Below are positions 15,370 to 23,425 of a stretch of 32,425 nt of DNA, piece by piece. A program made the translations under genes and the position numbers. This stretch comes from an uncultured Sutterella sp. (lineage in GTDB: Bacteria > Pseudomonadota > Gammaproteobacteria > Burkholderiales > Burkholderiaceae_F), in the NCBI GenBank assembly GCA_900754475.1, contig CAAECY010000079.1, positions 1-32,425 of the forward strand, read 5' to 3'. The first letter of the stretch is position 1; each line of letters starts with the position of its first letter. Below the pieces are notes generated by a model that was given only the letters and a program-made list of their open reading frames with translations, did not search any database and was not told the origin of the DNA.

Positions 15370-17442
15370 TTACTTGCGCCACGTGTCCTTGAGGCCCACG
15401 GCCAAATTGAAAACAGGTTTTTCAGCCGTGTGGTCCTTGCGGTCCGCAACGAAGTAGCCGCAGCGTTCGAACTGGAACTTTTCGTCGCGTTCGGCCGCAG
15501 CGGCCGCGGGTTCGACGTAGGAGGCGAGAATCACCTTCGAATTCGGGGTGAGTCGGTCGAGGAACGAGCCTTCGCCCGCTTCCGGGTTCGGTTCGCAAAA
15601 GAGTCGATCGTAGACGCGGATTTCGGCCGGAACCGCCGTCTTGGCGTCGAGCCAGTGAATCGTCGCCTTCGTCTTCACGGAGAGCGACCCGTCGGTGCCC
15701 GACTTCGTTTCGGGGAGGTAGTCGGCGTGCACCGCGACGACGCGGCCCGTTTCGTCCTTCTCGAAGCTCGTCGGCACGATGACGTAGCCGGCACGCAGAC
15801 GCACGGGCTTGGCGGGCGTGCCGTCGGTCGGGATCGTGAGGCGGCGGAAACCCTTCGGGGGCACCTCCGCGAAGTCCGTCTCTTCGATCCAGAGTTCGCG
15901 CGAGAACGTGATCTTGCGCTGACCGAGTTCGGGCTTTTGCGGGTGGTTGTCCGCGAGGAGCTCTTCGCTCGCGCCTTCGGGGTAGTTGTCGATGATGAGC
16001 TTCAGGGGCTTCATCACCGCCATGCGGCGAAGGGCGCGCGCTTCGAGGTCTTCGCGCAGGCACTGCTCCAGAACCGAATAGTCGATCCAGCCGCCCGAAA
16101 CCTTCGAGACGCCGCAACGCTCCGCAAAGCTCTGAAGGCTTTCGGGCGTGAAGCCGCGACGACGCAGACCGACGATCGTCGGCATGCGCGGGTCGTCCCA
16201 GCCGTCGACGTACTTTTCGGTCACGAGCTGAATGAGCTTGCGCTTGCTCACGACCACGTACGTGAGGTTCAGACGGTTGAATTCGTACTGATGCGAAAGG
16301 AGGAAGAAGTTCTTGCGAACCACCTCAAGCGCCGCCTGCATGAGGGGCGTGAAGTTTTCGGGGTGCGCTTCGAGAAGCGCGAAGAATTCCTTCATCGACG
16401 CGTCTTCGAGCGTTTCGGGCGCCTTGTCGCCCCACGCATCGAAGAGTCGGCGCATCGCGCATTCGGGTTCGCTCTGACCGAGCTTTTCCTTGGCCGCCAA
16501 CGCGCGGGCCGCGAAAGAAAGCGCGCGGTCGTCTTCGCCCGAGGCCATCTTCGCGATCAACGCACGGGCTTCTTCGTACTGCGGCGTACGCAGAACGGGC
16601 ACGATGCGCTCCAGCGCCCAGTCGTAGAACGCGCGCTGGTCTTCGAATTCGAGCGTGCAGATCGAGTGCGTGATGTTCTCAAGCGAGTCTTCGATCGGGT
16701 GCGCGAACGTGTACATCGGGTAGATGCACCAGGCGTTCCCCGTGGCGTGGTGTTCGGCGAAGCGAATGCGGTAGATCGCAGGGTCGCGCAGGTTGATGTT
16801 GGGGCTCGCCATGTCGATCTTGGCGCGCAGCACCATCGAACCTTCGGCGTGCTTGCCTTCGCGCATTTCGCGGAAGAGACGCAGGTTCTCCTCGACCGAG
16901 CGGTCGCGGTAGGGCGAATTCTTGCCGGGCTCCTTGAGGGTGCCGCGGTTGTCGCGCATCTCGTCGGCCGTCTGCTCGTCGACGTAGGCGTAGCCCGTCG
17001 TGATGAGGTGCTCGGCGAAGCGGTACATGTACTCGAAGTAGGAGCTCGCGAAGTAGAGGTTCGTCTCCTTGCCGTGCTCCCAGTTGAAACCGAGCCAGCG
17101 AACGCTGTCCATGATGCCGTCGACGTATTCCTGGTCTTCCTTCACCGGGTTCGTGTCGTCGAAGCGCATGTGGCAGTAGCCGCCGTAGTCGCGGGCGAGA
17201 CCGAAATTCAGGCAGATGCTCTTCGCGTGACCGATGTGCAGGTAGCCGTTGGGCTCCGGCGGGAAGCGCGTGCGGATCTTCGCCTCGTCGGGGGCACCCT
17301 CCTTCAGTTGCTCGGAATAGGGCGCCGGACGGCCGCACCAGTAGCGGGGAAGGTTCGCTCCTTGGGCCAGATCGTCTTCGATGATGTTGCGGATGAAGTT
17401 GGTGGCGTGCCCGCTCACGGGCGTTTCCGAGTTTTCACTCAT
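15370..17442 (-). CDS. glnS: Glutaminyl-tRNA synthetase with large insertion
   Basis: A 690-residue class I aminoacyl-tRNA synthetase that charges tRNA-Gln; E. coli GlnRS has 554 residues. The start 17442 gives MSENSETPVSGHATNFIRNIIEDDL (start M, then the conserved N-F-I-R). The HIGH motif is in P-P-E-P-N-G-Y-L-H-I-G-H (61-72) and the KMSKS equivalent is V-V-S-K-R (397-401). The C-terminal beta-barrel anticodon domains end in the conserved P-V-F-N-x-A-V-G-L-K-D-T-W. Two additions explain the length. About 19 residues (31-49) precede the HIGH region. A block of roughly 97 residues, about 287-384, sits between F-Y-D-W (272-275) and Q-Y-E-F-N-R-L-N-L (385-393), where E. coli has only 12 residues. 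The insert is helical, Ala/Glu-rich, without obvious motif. Everything catalytic is intact. Confidence 0.96.
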   Translation of the reverse strand: MSENSETPVSGHATNFIRNIIEDDLAQGANLPRYWCGRPAPYSEQLKEGAPDEAKIRTRFPPEPNGYLHIGHAKSICLNFGLARDYGGYCHMRFDDTNPVKEDQEYVDGIMDSVRWLGFNWEHGKETNLYFASSYFEYMYRFAEHLITTGYAYVDEQTADEMRDNRGTLKEPGKNSPYRDRSVEENLRLFREMREGKHAEGSMVLRAKIDMASPNINLRDPAIYRIRFAEHHATGNAWCIYPMYTFAHPIEDSLENITHSICTLEFEDQRAFYDWALERIVPVLRTPQYEEARALIAKMASGEDDRALSFAARALAAKEKLGQSEPECAMRRLFDAWGDKAPETLEDASMKEFFALLEAHPENFTPLMQAALEVVRKNFFLLSHQYEFNRLNLTYVVVSKRKLIQLVTEKYVDGWDDPRMPTIVGLRRRGFTPESLQSFAERCGVSKVSGGWIDYSVLEQCLREDLEARALRRMAVMKPLKLIIDNYPEGASEELLADNHPQKPELGQRKITFSRELWIEETDFAEVPPKGFRRLTIPTDGTPAKPVRLRAGYVIVPTSFEKDETGRVVAVHADYLPETKSGTDGSLSVKTKATIHWLDAKTAVPAEIRVYDRLFCEPNPEAGEGSFLDRLTPNSKVILASYVEPAAAAAERDEKFQFERCGYFVADRKDHTAEKPVFNLAVGLKDTWRK

Positions 17443-17497
17443 CGTTTGATTCCAACGAAAGAGAGTCGAGAAAGAAAAAAGTGCGGAGGGCTGCATG

Positions 17498-17540
17498 AAA
17501 AATGCGCGAATCCGCTCGTTTGGCGTATCCGCGCATTTTA
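17498..17540 (-). terminator. Terminator of the 3-hydroxyacid dehydrogenase gene
   Basis: AAAATGCGCG (17499-17508) pairs with CGCGCATTTT (17530-17539), with partial pairing inside. On the minus strand it ends in TTTTT. It lies between the dehydrogenase stop and the glnS start. Confidence 0.82.
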
Positions 17541-17597
17541 TCAGAGCCTCTCGGCCGTCAAATTTCGAAGCCTTGTTTTACGGCCTCCGGAGGCCTT

Positions 17598-17630
17598 ACG
17601 AACCTTTTACAAGCCTTTTACTAGCCTTTT
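17598..17630 (-). repeat. Three tandem 11-bp units at the dehydrogenase stop codon
   Basis: Units ACGAACCTTTT, ACAAGCCTTTT and ACTAGCCTTTT run head to tail on the plus strand. On the minus strand this is AAAAGG-C-T-n-G-T repeated. The unit nearest the gene contains the TAG stop (17621-17623). A perfect palindrome GGCCTCCGGAGGCC follows at 17582-17595. Confidence 0.75.
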
Positions 17631-18532
17631 TGCGCCTTGCGGGGAAGTCGCAGGATGAGGCTCGAGGTATCGAGCCGGTTGCCGCCCTCGGCCTGAATTT
17701 CGCCGTAGAAGCGGTCGACGAGCTCCGTGACGGGTAGCTGCGACCCGTTGCGCTTGGCCTCTTCCATGACGATGCCGAGGTCCTTGCGCATCCAGTCGAC
17801 CGCAAACCCGAAGTCGAACTTCCCTTCCGTCATCGTCTTCCCGCGGTTGACGAGCTGCCACGACGATGCCGCTCCGCGGCCGATCGCGTCGATCACTTTT
17901 TCCATATCGAGCCCCGCGTTCATGCCGAAGGCCATGGCTTCCGCAAGGCCTTGGACGCAACCCGCGATGCAGATCTGGTTGACCATCTTCGCCAACTGCC
18001 CCGCACCCGTGTCACCCATGCGCGTCACGGCCGCGGCGTAGCTCATCACGATCGGACGACCCACGCTGCAGGCCAGCTCGTCGCCGCCACAGAGCACCGT
18101 GAGCGTTCCAGTTTCGGCACCCGACTGACCGCCCGAAACGGGCGCGTCCACCCAGGCGACGCCCTTTTCGGCGGCCGTCTTCGCAAGTTCGCGCTCGACT
18201 TGGGCGCTCGCCGTCGTATGGTCCCAGAGCATGGTCCCCGCCGACATGCCCGCAAGAGCTCCGTCGTCGCCGAGCACCACGCTGCGAAGGTCGTCGTCGT
18301 TGCCGACGCACGCAAAGACGATGCGCGCCCCTTCCGCCGCTTCGCGCGGCGTGGCGGCCATGGTGCCGCCGAACTCCTCCACCCACTTTGCGGCCTTGGC
18401 GGTCGTACGGTTGTAGACGCACACGTCGTGACCGGCGCGCTTGAGGTGGCCCGCCATGGGGTAACCCATGGTGCCGAGCCCGATGAAAGCGACCCGGGTG
18501 GGAACGGTGGTGGGATAAATCTTTTCGGCCAT
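17621..18532 (-). CDS. NAD(P)-dependent beta-hydroxyacid dehydrogenase (GarR/MmsB family)
   Basis: A 303-residue cytosolic oxidoreductase of the 3-hydroxyisobutyrate/tartronate-semialdehyde reductase family. The start 18532 has GAGG 8 bases upstream; the longer frame to 18589 adds an unsupported N-terminus. The Rossmann motif is F-I-G-L-G-T-M-G (16-23), the substrate loop D-A-P-V-S-G-G-x2-G-A (129-139), and the catalytic lysine is K182 in G-A-G-Q-L-A-K-M-V-N-Q with N186; a second conserved lysine is K250. Whether it reduces tartronate semialdehyde, succinate semialdehyde or 3-hydroxyisobutyrate cannot be told from sequence, and no glyoxylate or valine pathway gene is nearby. It has its own terminator; a separate terminator isolates it from the upstream racemase gene. 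Confidence 0.92.
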   Translation of the reverse strand: MAEKIYPTTVPTRVAFIGLGTMGYPMAGHLKRAGHDVCVYNRTTAKAAKWVEEFGGTMAATPREAAEGARIVFACVGNDDDLRSVVLGDDGALAGMSAGTMLWDHTTASAQVERELAKTAAEKGVAWVDAPVSGGQSGAETGTLTVLCGGDELACSVGRPIVMSYAAAVTRMGDTGAGQLAKMVNQICIAGCVQGLAEAMAFGMNAGLDMEKVIDAIGRGAASSWQLVNRGKTMTEGKFDFGFAVDWMRKDLGIVMEEAKRNGSQLPVTELVDRFYGEIQAEGGNRLDTSSLILRLPRKAQKG

Positions 18533-18614
18533 CGAAAGGACCTCGCAAAGGAAAAGAAAGGAATCGGACATGTACGGCAGGGAACACAAGTCGGCCCCGG
18601 CCGGTACGAATACG

Positions 18615-18648
18615 ACGAAAACGGAGCGCCCTTCGAGACGCTCCGTTT
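18615..18648 (-). terminator. Terminator of the racemase-domain gene
   Basis: AAACGGAGCG (18619-18628) pairs with CGCTCCGTTT (18639-18648), with a 10-base loop. On the minus strand it ends in a short TTTTCG tract. It lies 16 bases after the racemase stop codon. Confidence 0.65.
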
Positions 18649-18663
18649 CCGCGTGCGTGTTTG

Positions 18664-20100
18664 TCAGCGAACGCCTCGTTCGGCCTCGGCCTTTTGCGCC
18701 TCCTTCACGACGCGACGCGCAAGCGCCGACGTCGGGTCGATGAGCGAAACGGTCTTGCCGGCCACATGGAAGTCGTCCGTTTCGTCCAGGATGAGCGGAA
18801 GCTCCGTGCAGCCGAGAATGAGGCAGTTGCAGTCGTACGTCGTCACGAGATATTCGACGGCGCTCACGAGGTCTTCGCGGCAGACGCCGTCCGTGTAACC
18901 CGCCTTGGCGCCCTTCGGCCCGTAAATGGCCGCCATGACGCGCTCCTGATGCGCTTCGTCGGGCGTGAACATGGGAAGATTCATGGCTTCGGCTTTCTTA
19001 CCGTAGATGCCCGTTTTCACGGTGCCCGTCGTTGCCAGAAGACCGATGCGGGCCGCGTCGCCGAACTTCTCGCGGATTTCCTCCATCGTCACCTGCTGCA
19101 TGTTGATGAAGGGAATGCGCAGATTGCGCTCGAGGTACGGAACGAAGGCGTGCGCCGTATTGCAGGGAACGATCAGCATGTCGCAGCCGTCCTCCTGGAG
19201 GCGACGGGCGCAGTTGAACATCGCGAGCGTCGGGTCGGTGCCGTTGCCGAGCAGGCACGCCGTACGGTCGGCGATCTGCGGATTCTGCTCGACCGCAACC
19301 TTGAAGTGTTCCTGGTCGTTGCGCGCGGGCGTCGCCTTCACGATCTTGTCGTAGAGGTCGACCGTGGCCGCAGGCCCGAGGCCGCCGATCATGCCCACCT
19401 TGAAGGGCTTCGGACGACGCGCGAGCGGCGCGAGTACGGCGCGCTCGGCCGTATCGCGCAGAAGGTCGAAGACGGGAAGGCCTTCCGCCTTGAGGTCGGG
19501 AACGAAACGCGCCATCTGGCCGCAGGCCGTAACAAGGAGCTCCGCACCCTTTCCGAGAAGCTCGTTTGCCGCCTTCCGAAGTGCGGCCTTGTGTTCGGGC
19601 GTGAGCCCCGTGCGACGCAGACCCGTTTCGGGATCCTGCACCGTGCGGTAAAGCGCCTTCAGTTCGTCGGAGAGTTCGAGCACTTCGGCCGTCCCGTCGA
19701 GAAGCTTCACGAAGAATTCCCGATCGACCGCCACGCCGAGAAGACCGATGCGGCGAATGCCCGCCGCTTCGAGCGCCGCGGGAAGGCCCCGGTAAAGGGA
19801 CACCATCGGCACTTCGACTTCCGTTTGCACTTCGTCGAAGAAAGGTTCGCACCGCACGTCGGGCACCACCACTTCGTCGCAGCCCGCGCGCTCGAGTTCA
19901 ATCACGCTTTCAAGCGCCGCGATTTTGCGGTCGCCGAGTTCGATCCGGGCGTCGGGCGCGTCCTTGCGCATTTCGATTTCGCTCGTCACCACGTTGACGC
20001 GAACGTCGTTGCGGGCGCCGACGCCGATGAGTTCCGCTTTGAGCGCGAGCGCCACCGACGGATTGATTCCGGCCGCAAGGCCGATCGTCAGACTCTTCAT
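18664..20100 (-). CDS. Tandem-domain aspartate/glutamate racemase family protein
   Basis: A 478-residue protein with two racemase-like halves; single-domain enzymes have about 230-240. The start 20100 has an excellent AGGAGG site 7 bases upstream. The C-terminal half (about 234-478) begins K-V-G-M-I-G-G-L-G-P-x-A-T. It holds both catalytic cysteines: C313 in V-P-C-N-T-A-H and C431 in G-C-T-E-L, as expected of PLP-independent aspartate racemases. The N-terminal half (about 5-228) follows the same fold pattern, but the first cysteine position is Asp81 (V-V-V-P-D-V-R-C), while C193 (T-A-C-G-Q-M-A) holds the second. It is therefore probably a non-racemising regulatory, binding or differently acting domain. 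The role may be D-aspartate production or degradation of a racemic substrate; this is inference. Confidence 0.85.
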   Translation of the reverse strand: MKSLTIGLAAGINPSVALALKAELIGVGARNDVRVNVVTSEIEMRKDAPDARIELGDRKIAALESVIELERAGCDEVVVPDVRCEPFFDEVQTEVEVPMVSLYRGLPAALEAAGIRRIGLLGVAVDREFFVKLLDGTAEVLELSDELKALYRTVQDPETGLRRTGLTPEHKAALRKAANELLGKGAELLVTACGQMARFVPDLKAEGLPVFDLLRDTAERAVLAPLARRPKPFKVGMIGGLGPAATVDLYDKIVKATPARNDQEHFKVAVEQNPQIADRTACLLGNGTDPTLAMFNCARRLQEDGCDMLIVPCNTAHAFVPYLERNLRIPFINMQQVTMEEIREKFGDAARIGLLATTGTVKTGIYGKKAEAMNLPMFTPDEAHQERVMAAIYGPKGAKAGYTDGVCREDLVSAVEYLVTTYDCNCLILGCTELPLILDETDDFHVAGKTVSLIDPTSALARRVVKEAQKAEAERGVR

Positions 20101-20294
20101 TTTTTCCTCCTCTTTCGGGCCCGATTCCCGAAGCGGGACTCGGGTCAGCGTCACCGTCCGTTCGCACGCGGCTTCGTACGTTCGTGCGGGAGTCGGCAAC
20201 TTGATTGTGCTACCGCTCGGGCCCCGCGGGGAATCGGTCGTTTCCCGACGAAGGCTCCGAGCGCTTTCGACCGTTTTCGTACGAAATCCGGCTC

Positions 20295-21800
20295 TTACTC
20301 GGGAGACGCCGCTTCGCCCACGCGTTCGCCCCAGGCGTAAAGCGCTTCGAGCACTTCGCGCTTCGCGTCGTCCTCGGGATCGACCTCCCCTTCGAGGCGG
20401 TCGATTTCTTCGAAGTAGTCCGCAATCGTGCGCGCATGGTTGCGCCCTTCGAGAACGTGCGCTTCGCACCAGGCGCGCCAGGTTTCTCGCTCCTCGTGCG
20501 AAAGGCTTTCGGGCCAGTTGCGCGCACGGAAGCGCAAAAGCAACCCGTCGAAGCGTTCGTCGTCGAAGTCCGTCCCGCGATCGGCCAGGTATTCGGGCGA
20601 CGCCTCGCGGATTTTCTTAAAGCGCGCGCGGTCCGCGGGCGTGGGGAAGCCACCGCTGTAGAGGCCCGTTTCGGCGTCTTCTTCGTCGTTCTTCGGAAAT
20701 TCCGCTTCTTTGGTCTGAGCGGCCGTGAGAATCGTCCCCTGAATGTCGCGCAACATTGCGGAGAGCTTTTCGGCGTTCGCGCGGATGCGTTCGAGATCGA
20801 GCCCGTACTTCTGTGCCCGTTCGGGCTTCAAAACGGCCAGGCTCCCGCAGACGAAGGGCGAAGCGTTGACCTTCAGCTTCCAGAGCGGAAGGGGTCGTTC
20901 GCCTTCGGGAAGGTTCTTGGGCGACGCAAAAAGGCGGCGATGGAGCGCTTCGCGGTCGATTTCGCGCAACTCCGTAGGATCGGCCATCAAGTCCCAAACG
21001 AGCGCGTCGTTGCCGATCTGCCCCACCAGCATCACGATGCGGGTGCAGCCGCGAACGACGCCGAATTTCGGCGACACCCAGACGACGGGGCCCTTTTCGA
21101 GCGCGGCGACGACCTTTTCTTTCGTTCGGTTTTCGAACGCCCACTGCCAGAGCCGGGGTTCCTTTTGCGCGATGAGGCGCGCAAGCGCCACCGTCGCTTC
21201 GACGTCGGAGAGCGCGTCGTGCGCGTGTCCGTGTTCGAGCCCGTTGGCTTTCGTGAGGAATTCCAGCTTGAAGGTGACGCCCTTGCGCCCTTCGGCGGCC
21301 GGATAGACCGCGGGGTCGATGTCTTCCCAACGCGGCCACGCGATCGTGTCGCCGCGCAGCGCCCAGACGGCGCACACGAGCGGGAACAGGTCCCAGCGCG
21401 AGCAACCGTTCGCCCAACTGTGGCTGTAGGGATCGAGGAAGTTGCGCCAGAAAAGAAACCGCGTCACTTCGTCGTCGAATCCGAGCGTGTTGTAGCCGAT
21501 GCTGACCGTCCCCGGCGTATTGAAGCGCTTGAAGATCGTCCCGGCGAACTCGGTTTCGCGCAAACCGCGCTCGTCGCACTCTTGCGGGGTGATGCCCGTG
21601 AGGAGCGAACTCTCCGGGCTCGGCAGGTAGTCGAGCGCGGGCTTTGCGTAAAAGACTTCGCCCTCGCCCTCCGGGCCCGGCACGGGCACGAGGTCCGCGC
21701 CCGTACGCAGACCCGCGAACTGCGCGGGTCGGTCCGTGCGGCGGTTGATGCCGAAGGTTTCGTAGTCGTACCAATAAAAGGTTGTGGTCGTCTGGGCCAT
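20295..21800 (-). CDS. sbcB: Exodeoxyribonuclease I
   Basis: A 501-residue cytosolic 3'-5' single-strand DNA exonuclease used in recombination and mismatch repair (E. coli 475). DEDDh catalytic residues are visible: D12 and E14 in Y-D-Y-E-T-F-G, an aspartate in F-D-D-E-V-T-R (108-114), and H194/D199 in H-D-A-L-S-D-V-E-A-T. The SH3-like and C-terminal helical domains follow, ending in an acidic tail. GGAG lies 6 bases before the start. It begins 47 bases after the rng stop on the same strand, with no terminator between, so rng-sbcB is a likely operon. Nothing clear ends it before the racemase gene 194 bases on. Confidence 0.95.
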   Translation of the reverse strand: MAQTTTTFYWYDYETFGINRRTDRPAQFAGLRTGADLVPVPGPEGEGEVFYAKPALDYLPSPESSLLTGITPQECDERGLRETEFAGTIFKRFNTPGTVSIGYNTLGFDDEVTRFLFWRNFLDPYSHSWANGCSRWDLFPLVCAVWALRGDTIAWPRWEDIDPAVYPAAEGRKGVTFKLEFLTKANGLEHGHAHDALSDVEATVALARLIAQKEPRLWQWAFENRTKEKVVAALEKGPVVWVSPKFGVVRGCTRIVMLVGQIGNDALVWDLMADPTELREIDREALHRRLFASPKNLPEGERPLPLWKLKVNASPFVCGSLAVLKPERAQKYGLDLERIRANAEKLSAMLRDIQGTILTAAQTKEAEFPKNDEEDAETGLYSGGFPTPADRARFKKIREASPEYLADRGTDFDDERFDGLLLRFRARNWPESLSHEERETWRAWCEAHVLEGRNHARTIADYFEEIDRLEGEVDPEDDAKREVLEALYAWGERVGEAASPE

Positions 21801-21847
21801 GAAGGTCTCCGAAAAACGCGGAATTCGAACGGGGAGGACTTCCGGCC

Positions 21848-23305
21848 TTACGCCAGAATCACGTCCCAGACTTCCTGCGTGTAGCTCGGCTCCACCTCGA
21901 GAAGCACGGGCTTTTCAATCGATGCCTGAAGGAGTTCGAGCGCGGGCGATTCGTCTTCGAGCAGCATGTCGATCACGGACTGGCTCGCCTGAATGCGGAA
22001 TTCCTTCGCGTCCTGGTACTGACGGCTCAAGCGCAGAATCTCGCGCAGGATGTCGTAGCAGACCGTGCGCGCCGTCTTCACTTCGCCGCGCCCGCCGCAA
22101 ATGGGGCAGGGTTCGCAGAGCACGTGCGCGAGCGACTCGCGCGTGCGCTTTCGGGTCATGGCCACGAGGCCGAGCTCCGTGAAGTTACTCACCGTCATGC
22201 GCGTGCGGTCCGTCGAGACCGCACGGCGCAATTCCGCGAGCACCGCTTCGCGGTGCTCTTCGCGCGACATGTCGATGAAGTCGACGATGATGATGCCCCC
22301 GAGATTGCGCAGGCGCAGCTGACGCGCGATCGTCTGCGCGGCCTCGAGGTTCGTTTTGAAAATCGTGTCGCTGAAGTCGCGCTTCCCGACATAGCCGCCC
22401 GTATTGACGTCGATCGTCGTCATCGCTTCCGTTTGATCGAAGACGAGGTAGCCGCCGCTCTTCAAGTCGACGCGACGCCCGAGGGCGCGTTCGATTTCGT
22501 CGTCGATCCCGTGCGTTTCAAAGAGCGGCCGGTCGCCGCGGTAGAGTTCGAGTCGACCTTTCGCGACCGGCACGAACCGTTCCGCGAAATGTTCGAGCGC
22601 TTCGAATTCCGCTTCGCCGTCGACGACGACGCACTCGGTTTCCTTGTGCACCATGTCGCGCAGCACGCGCTGCGCGAGCGAGAGGTCCTGATAAAGAAGT
22701 GTCGGCGCCGCGCTCACGCCCGCCTTCGAGCGGATTTCCTCCCAGAGGCGCCCGAGGTAGGCCATGTCGTCGCGGAACTCTTCTTCGGTCGCACCCTCTT
22801 CGGCGCTCGTACGGATGATGTAGCCGCCCTTTTCGGATTCCGGTCGCATGGCGGTCAGCATGGCGCGCAGCGCCTCGCGCTGCGCCTCGTCTTCGATGCG
22901 CTGCGAAACGCCGATGTGCGGGTCGCGCGGCAGATAGACGAGCTTTCGGCCCGCAAGCGAAATCGTCGTCGTCAGGCGGGCGCCTTTGGTACCGATCGGG
23001 TCCTTGGCCACCTGCACCATCACGGACTGCCCTTCGTGAAGCACGTTCTCGATGGGCTTCGGTTTGTCGCCTTCGCCGTGCGCCTCGAAAATGTCGGCGA
23101 CGTGCAGGAAGGCCGTTCGCTCCAGGCCCACGTCGACGAAGGCGCTCTGCATGCCCGGAAGCACGCGAACCACCTTCCCGAGGTAGACGTTGCCGACGAG
23201 ACCGCGGGCGCAGGCGCGCTCGATGAAAAGGTCCTGCAGGACGCTGTCCACTACAATGGCGACGCGCGTTTCCCGAGGCGAGCAGTTGATGAGAATGTGT
23301 TCCAT
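21848..23305 (-). CDS. rng: Ribonuclease G
   Basis: A 485-residue endoribonuclease that matures the 5' end of 16S rRNA and degrades some mRNAs (E. coli 489). An N-terminal S1-type domain covers about 35-125. The DNase I-like catalytic domain holds D299 in I-D-V-N-T-G-G and D342 in I-I-V-D-F-I-D-M, matching the magnesium ligands of RNase E/G. The zinc-link C400-P-I-C403-G-G-R-G follows. It lacks the long disordered degradosome tail of RNase E. The start has no good Shine-Dalgarno (preceded by ACACGCACACACGCATC), but MEHILINCSPRETRVA is the family N-terminus. maf, the usual neighbour of rng, is not adjacent. Transcription is divergent from rmlB across a 120-base gap. Confidence 0.95.
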   Translation of the reverse strand: MEHILINCSPRETRVAIVVDSVLQDLFIERACARGLVGNVYLGKVVRVLPGMQSAFVDVGLERTAFLHVADIFEAHGEGDKPKPIENVLHEGQSVMVQVAKDPIGTKGARLTTTISLAGRKLVYLPRDPHIGVSQRIEDEAQREALRAMLTAMRPESEKGGYIIRTSAEEGATEEEFRDDMAYLGRLWEEIRSKAGVSAAPTLLYQDLSLAQRVLRDMVHKETECVVVDGEAEFEALEHFAERFVPVAKGRLELYRGDRPLFETHGIDDEIERALGRRVDLKSGGYLVFDQTEAMTTIDVNTGGYVGKRDFSDTIFKTNLEAAQTIARQLRLRNLGGIIIVDFIDMSREEHREAVLAELRRAVSTDRTRMTVSNFTELGLVAMTRKRTRESLAHVLCEPCPICGGRGEVKTARTVCYDILREILRLSRQYQDAKEFRIQASQSVIDMLLEDESPALELLQASIEKPVLLEVEPSYTQEVWDVILA

Positions 23306-23353
23306 GATGCGTGTGTGCGTGTGGCGTTTGCCGTCCGTTGAAGAACGGCATCC

Positions 23354-23359
23354 ATTCTA
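23354..23359 (-). promoter_or_regulatory. Possible -10 element for rng
   Basis: TAGAAT on the minus strand lies 48 bases before the rng start; the -35 region is poor (a TTGAGA is too close). A small CCGTT-GAAG-AACGG hairpin at 23335-23348 lies in the leader. Confidence 0.3.
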
Positions 23360-23425
23360 CCGAGTGCCCCGCCTCTCAACCGCGCGTTTCTCCGTTCCCC
23401 TTTTCTCCTTTGCGCACGCTCTCCC

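Noticed and set aside
15103..17658. 851-residue plus-strand frame opposite glnS
   Set aside because: Antisense shadow of glnS with the same biased composition and no motif.
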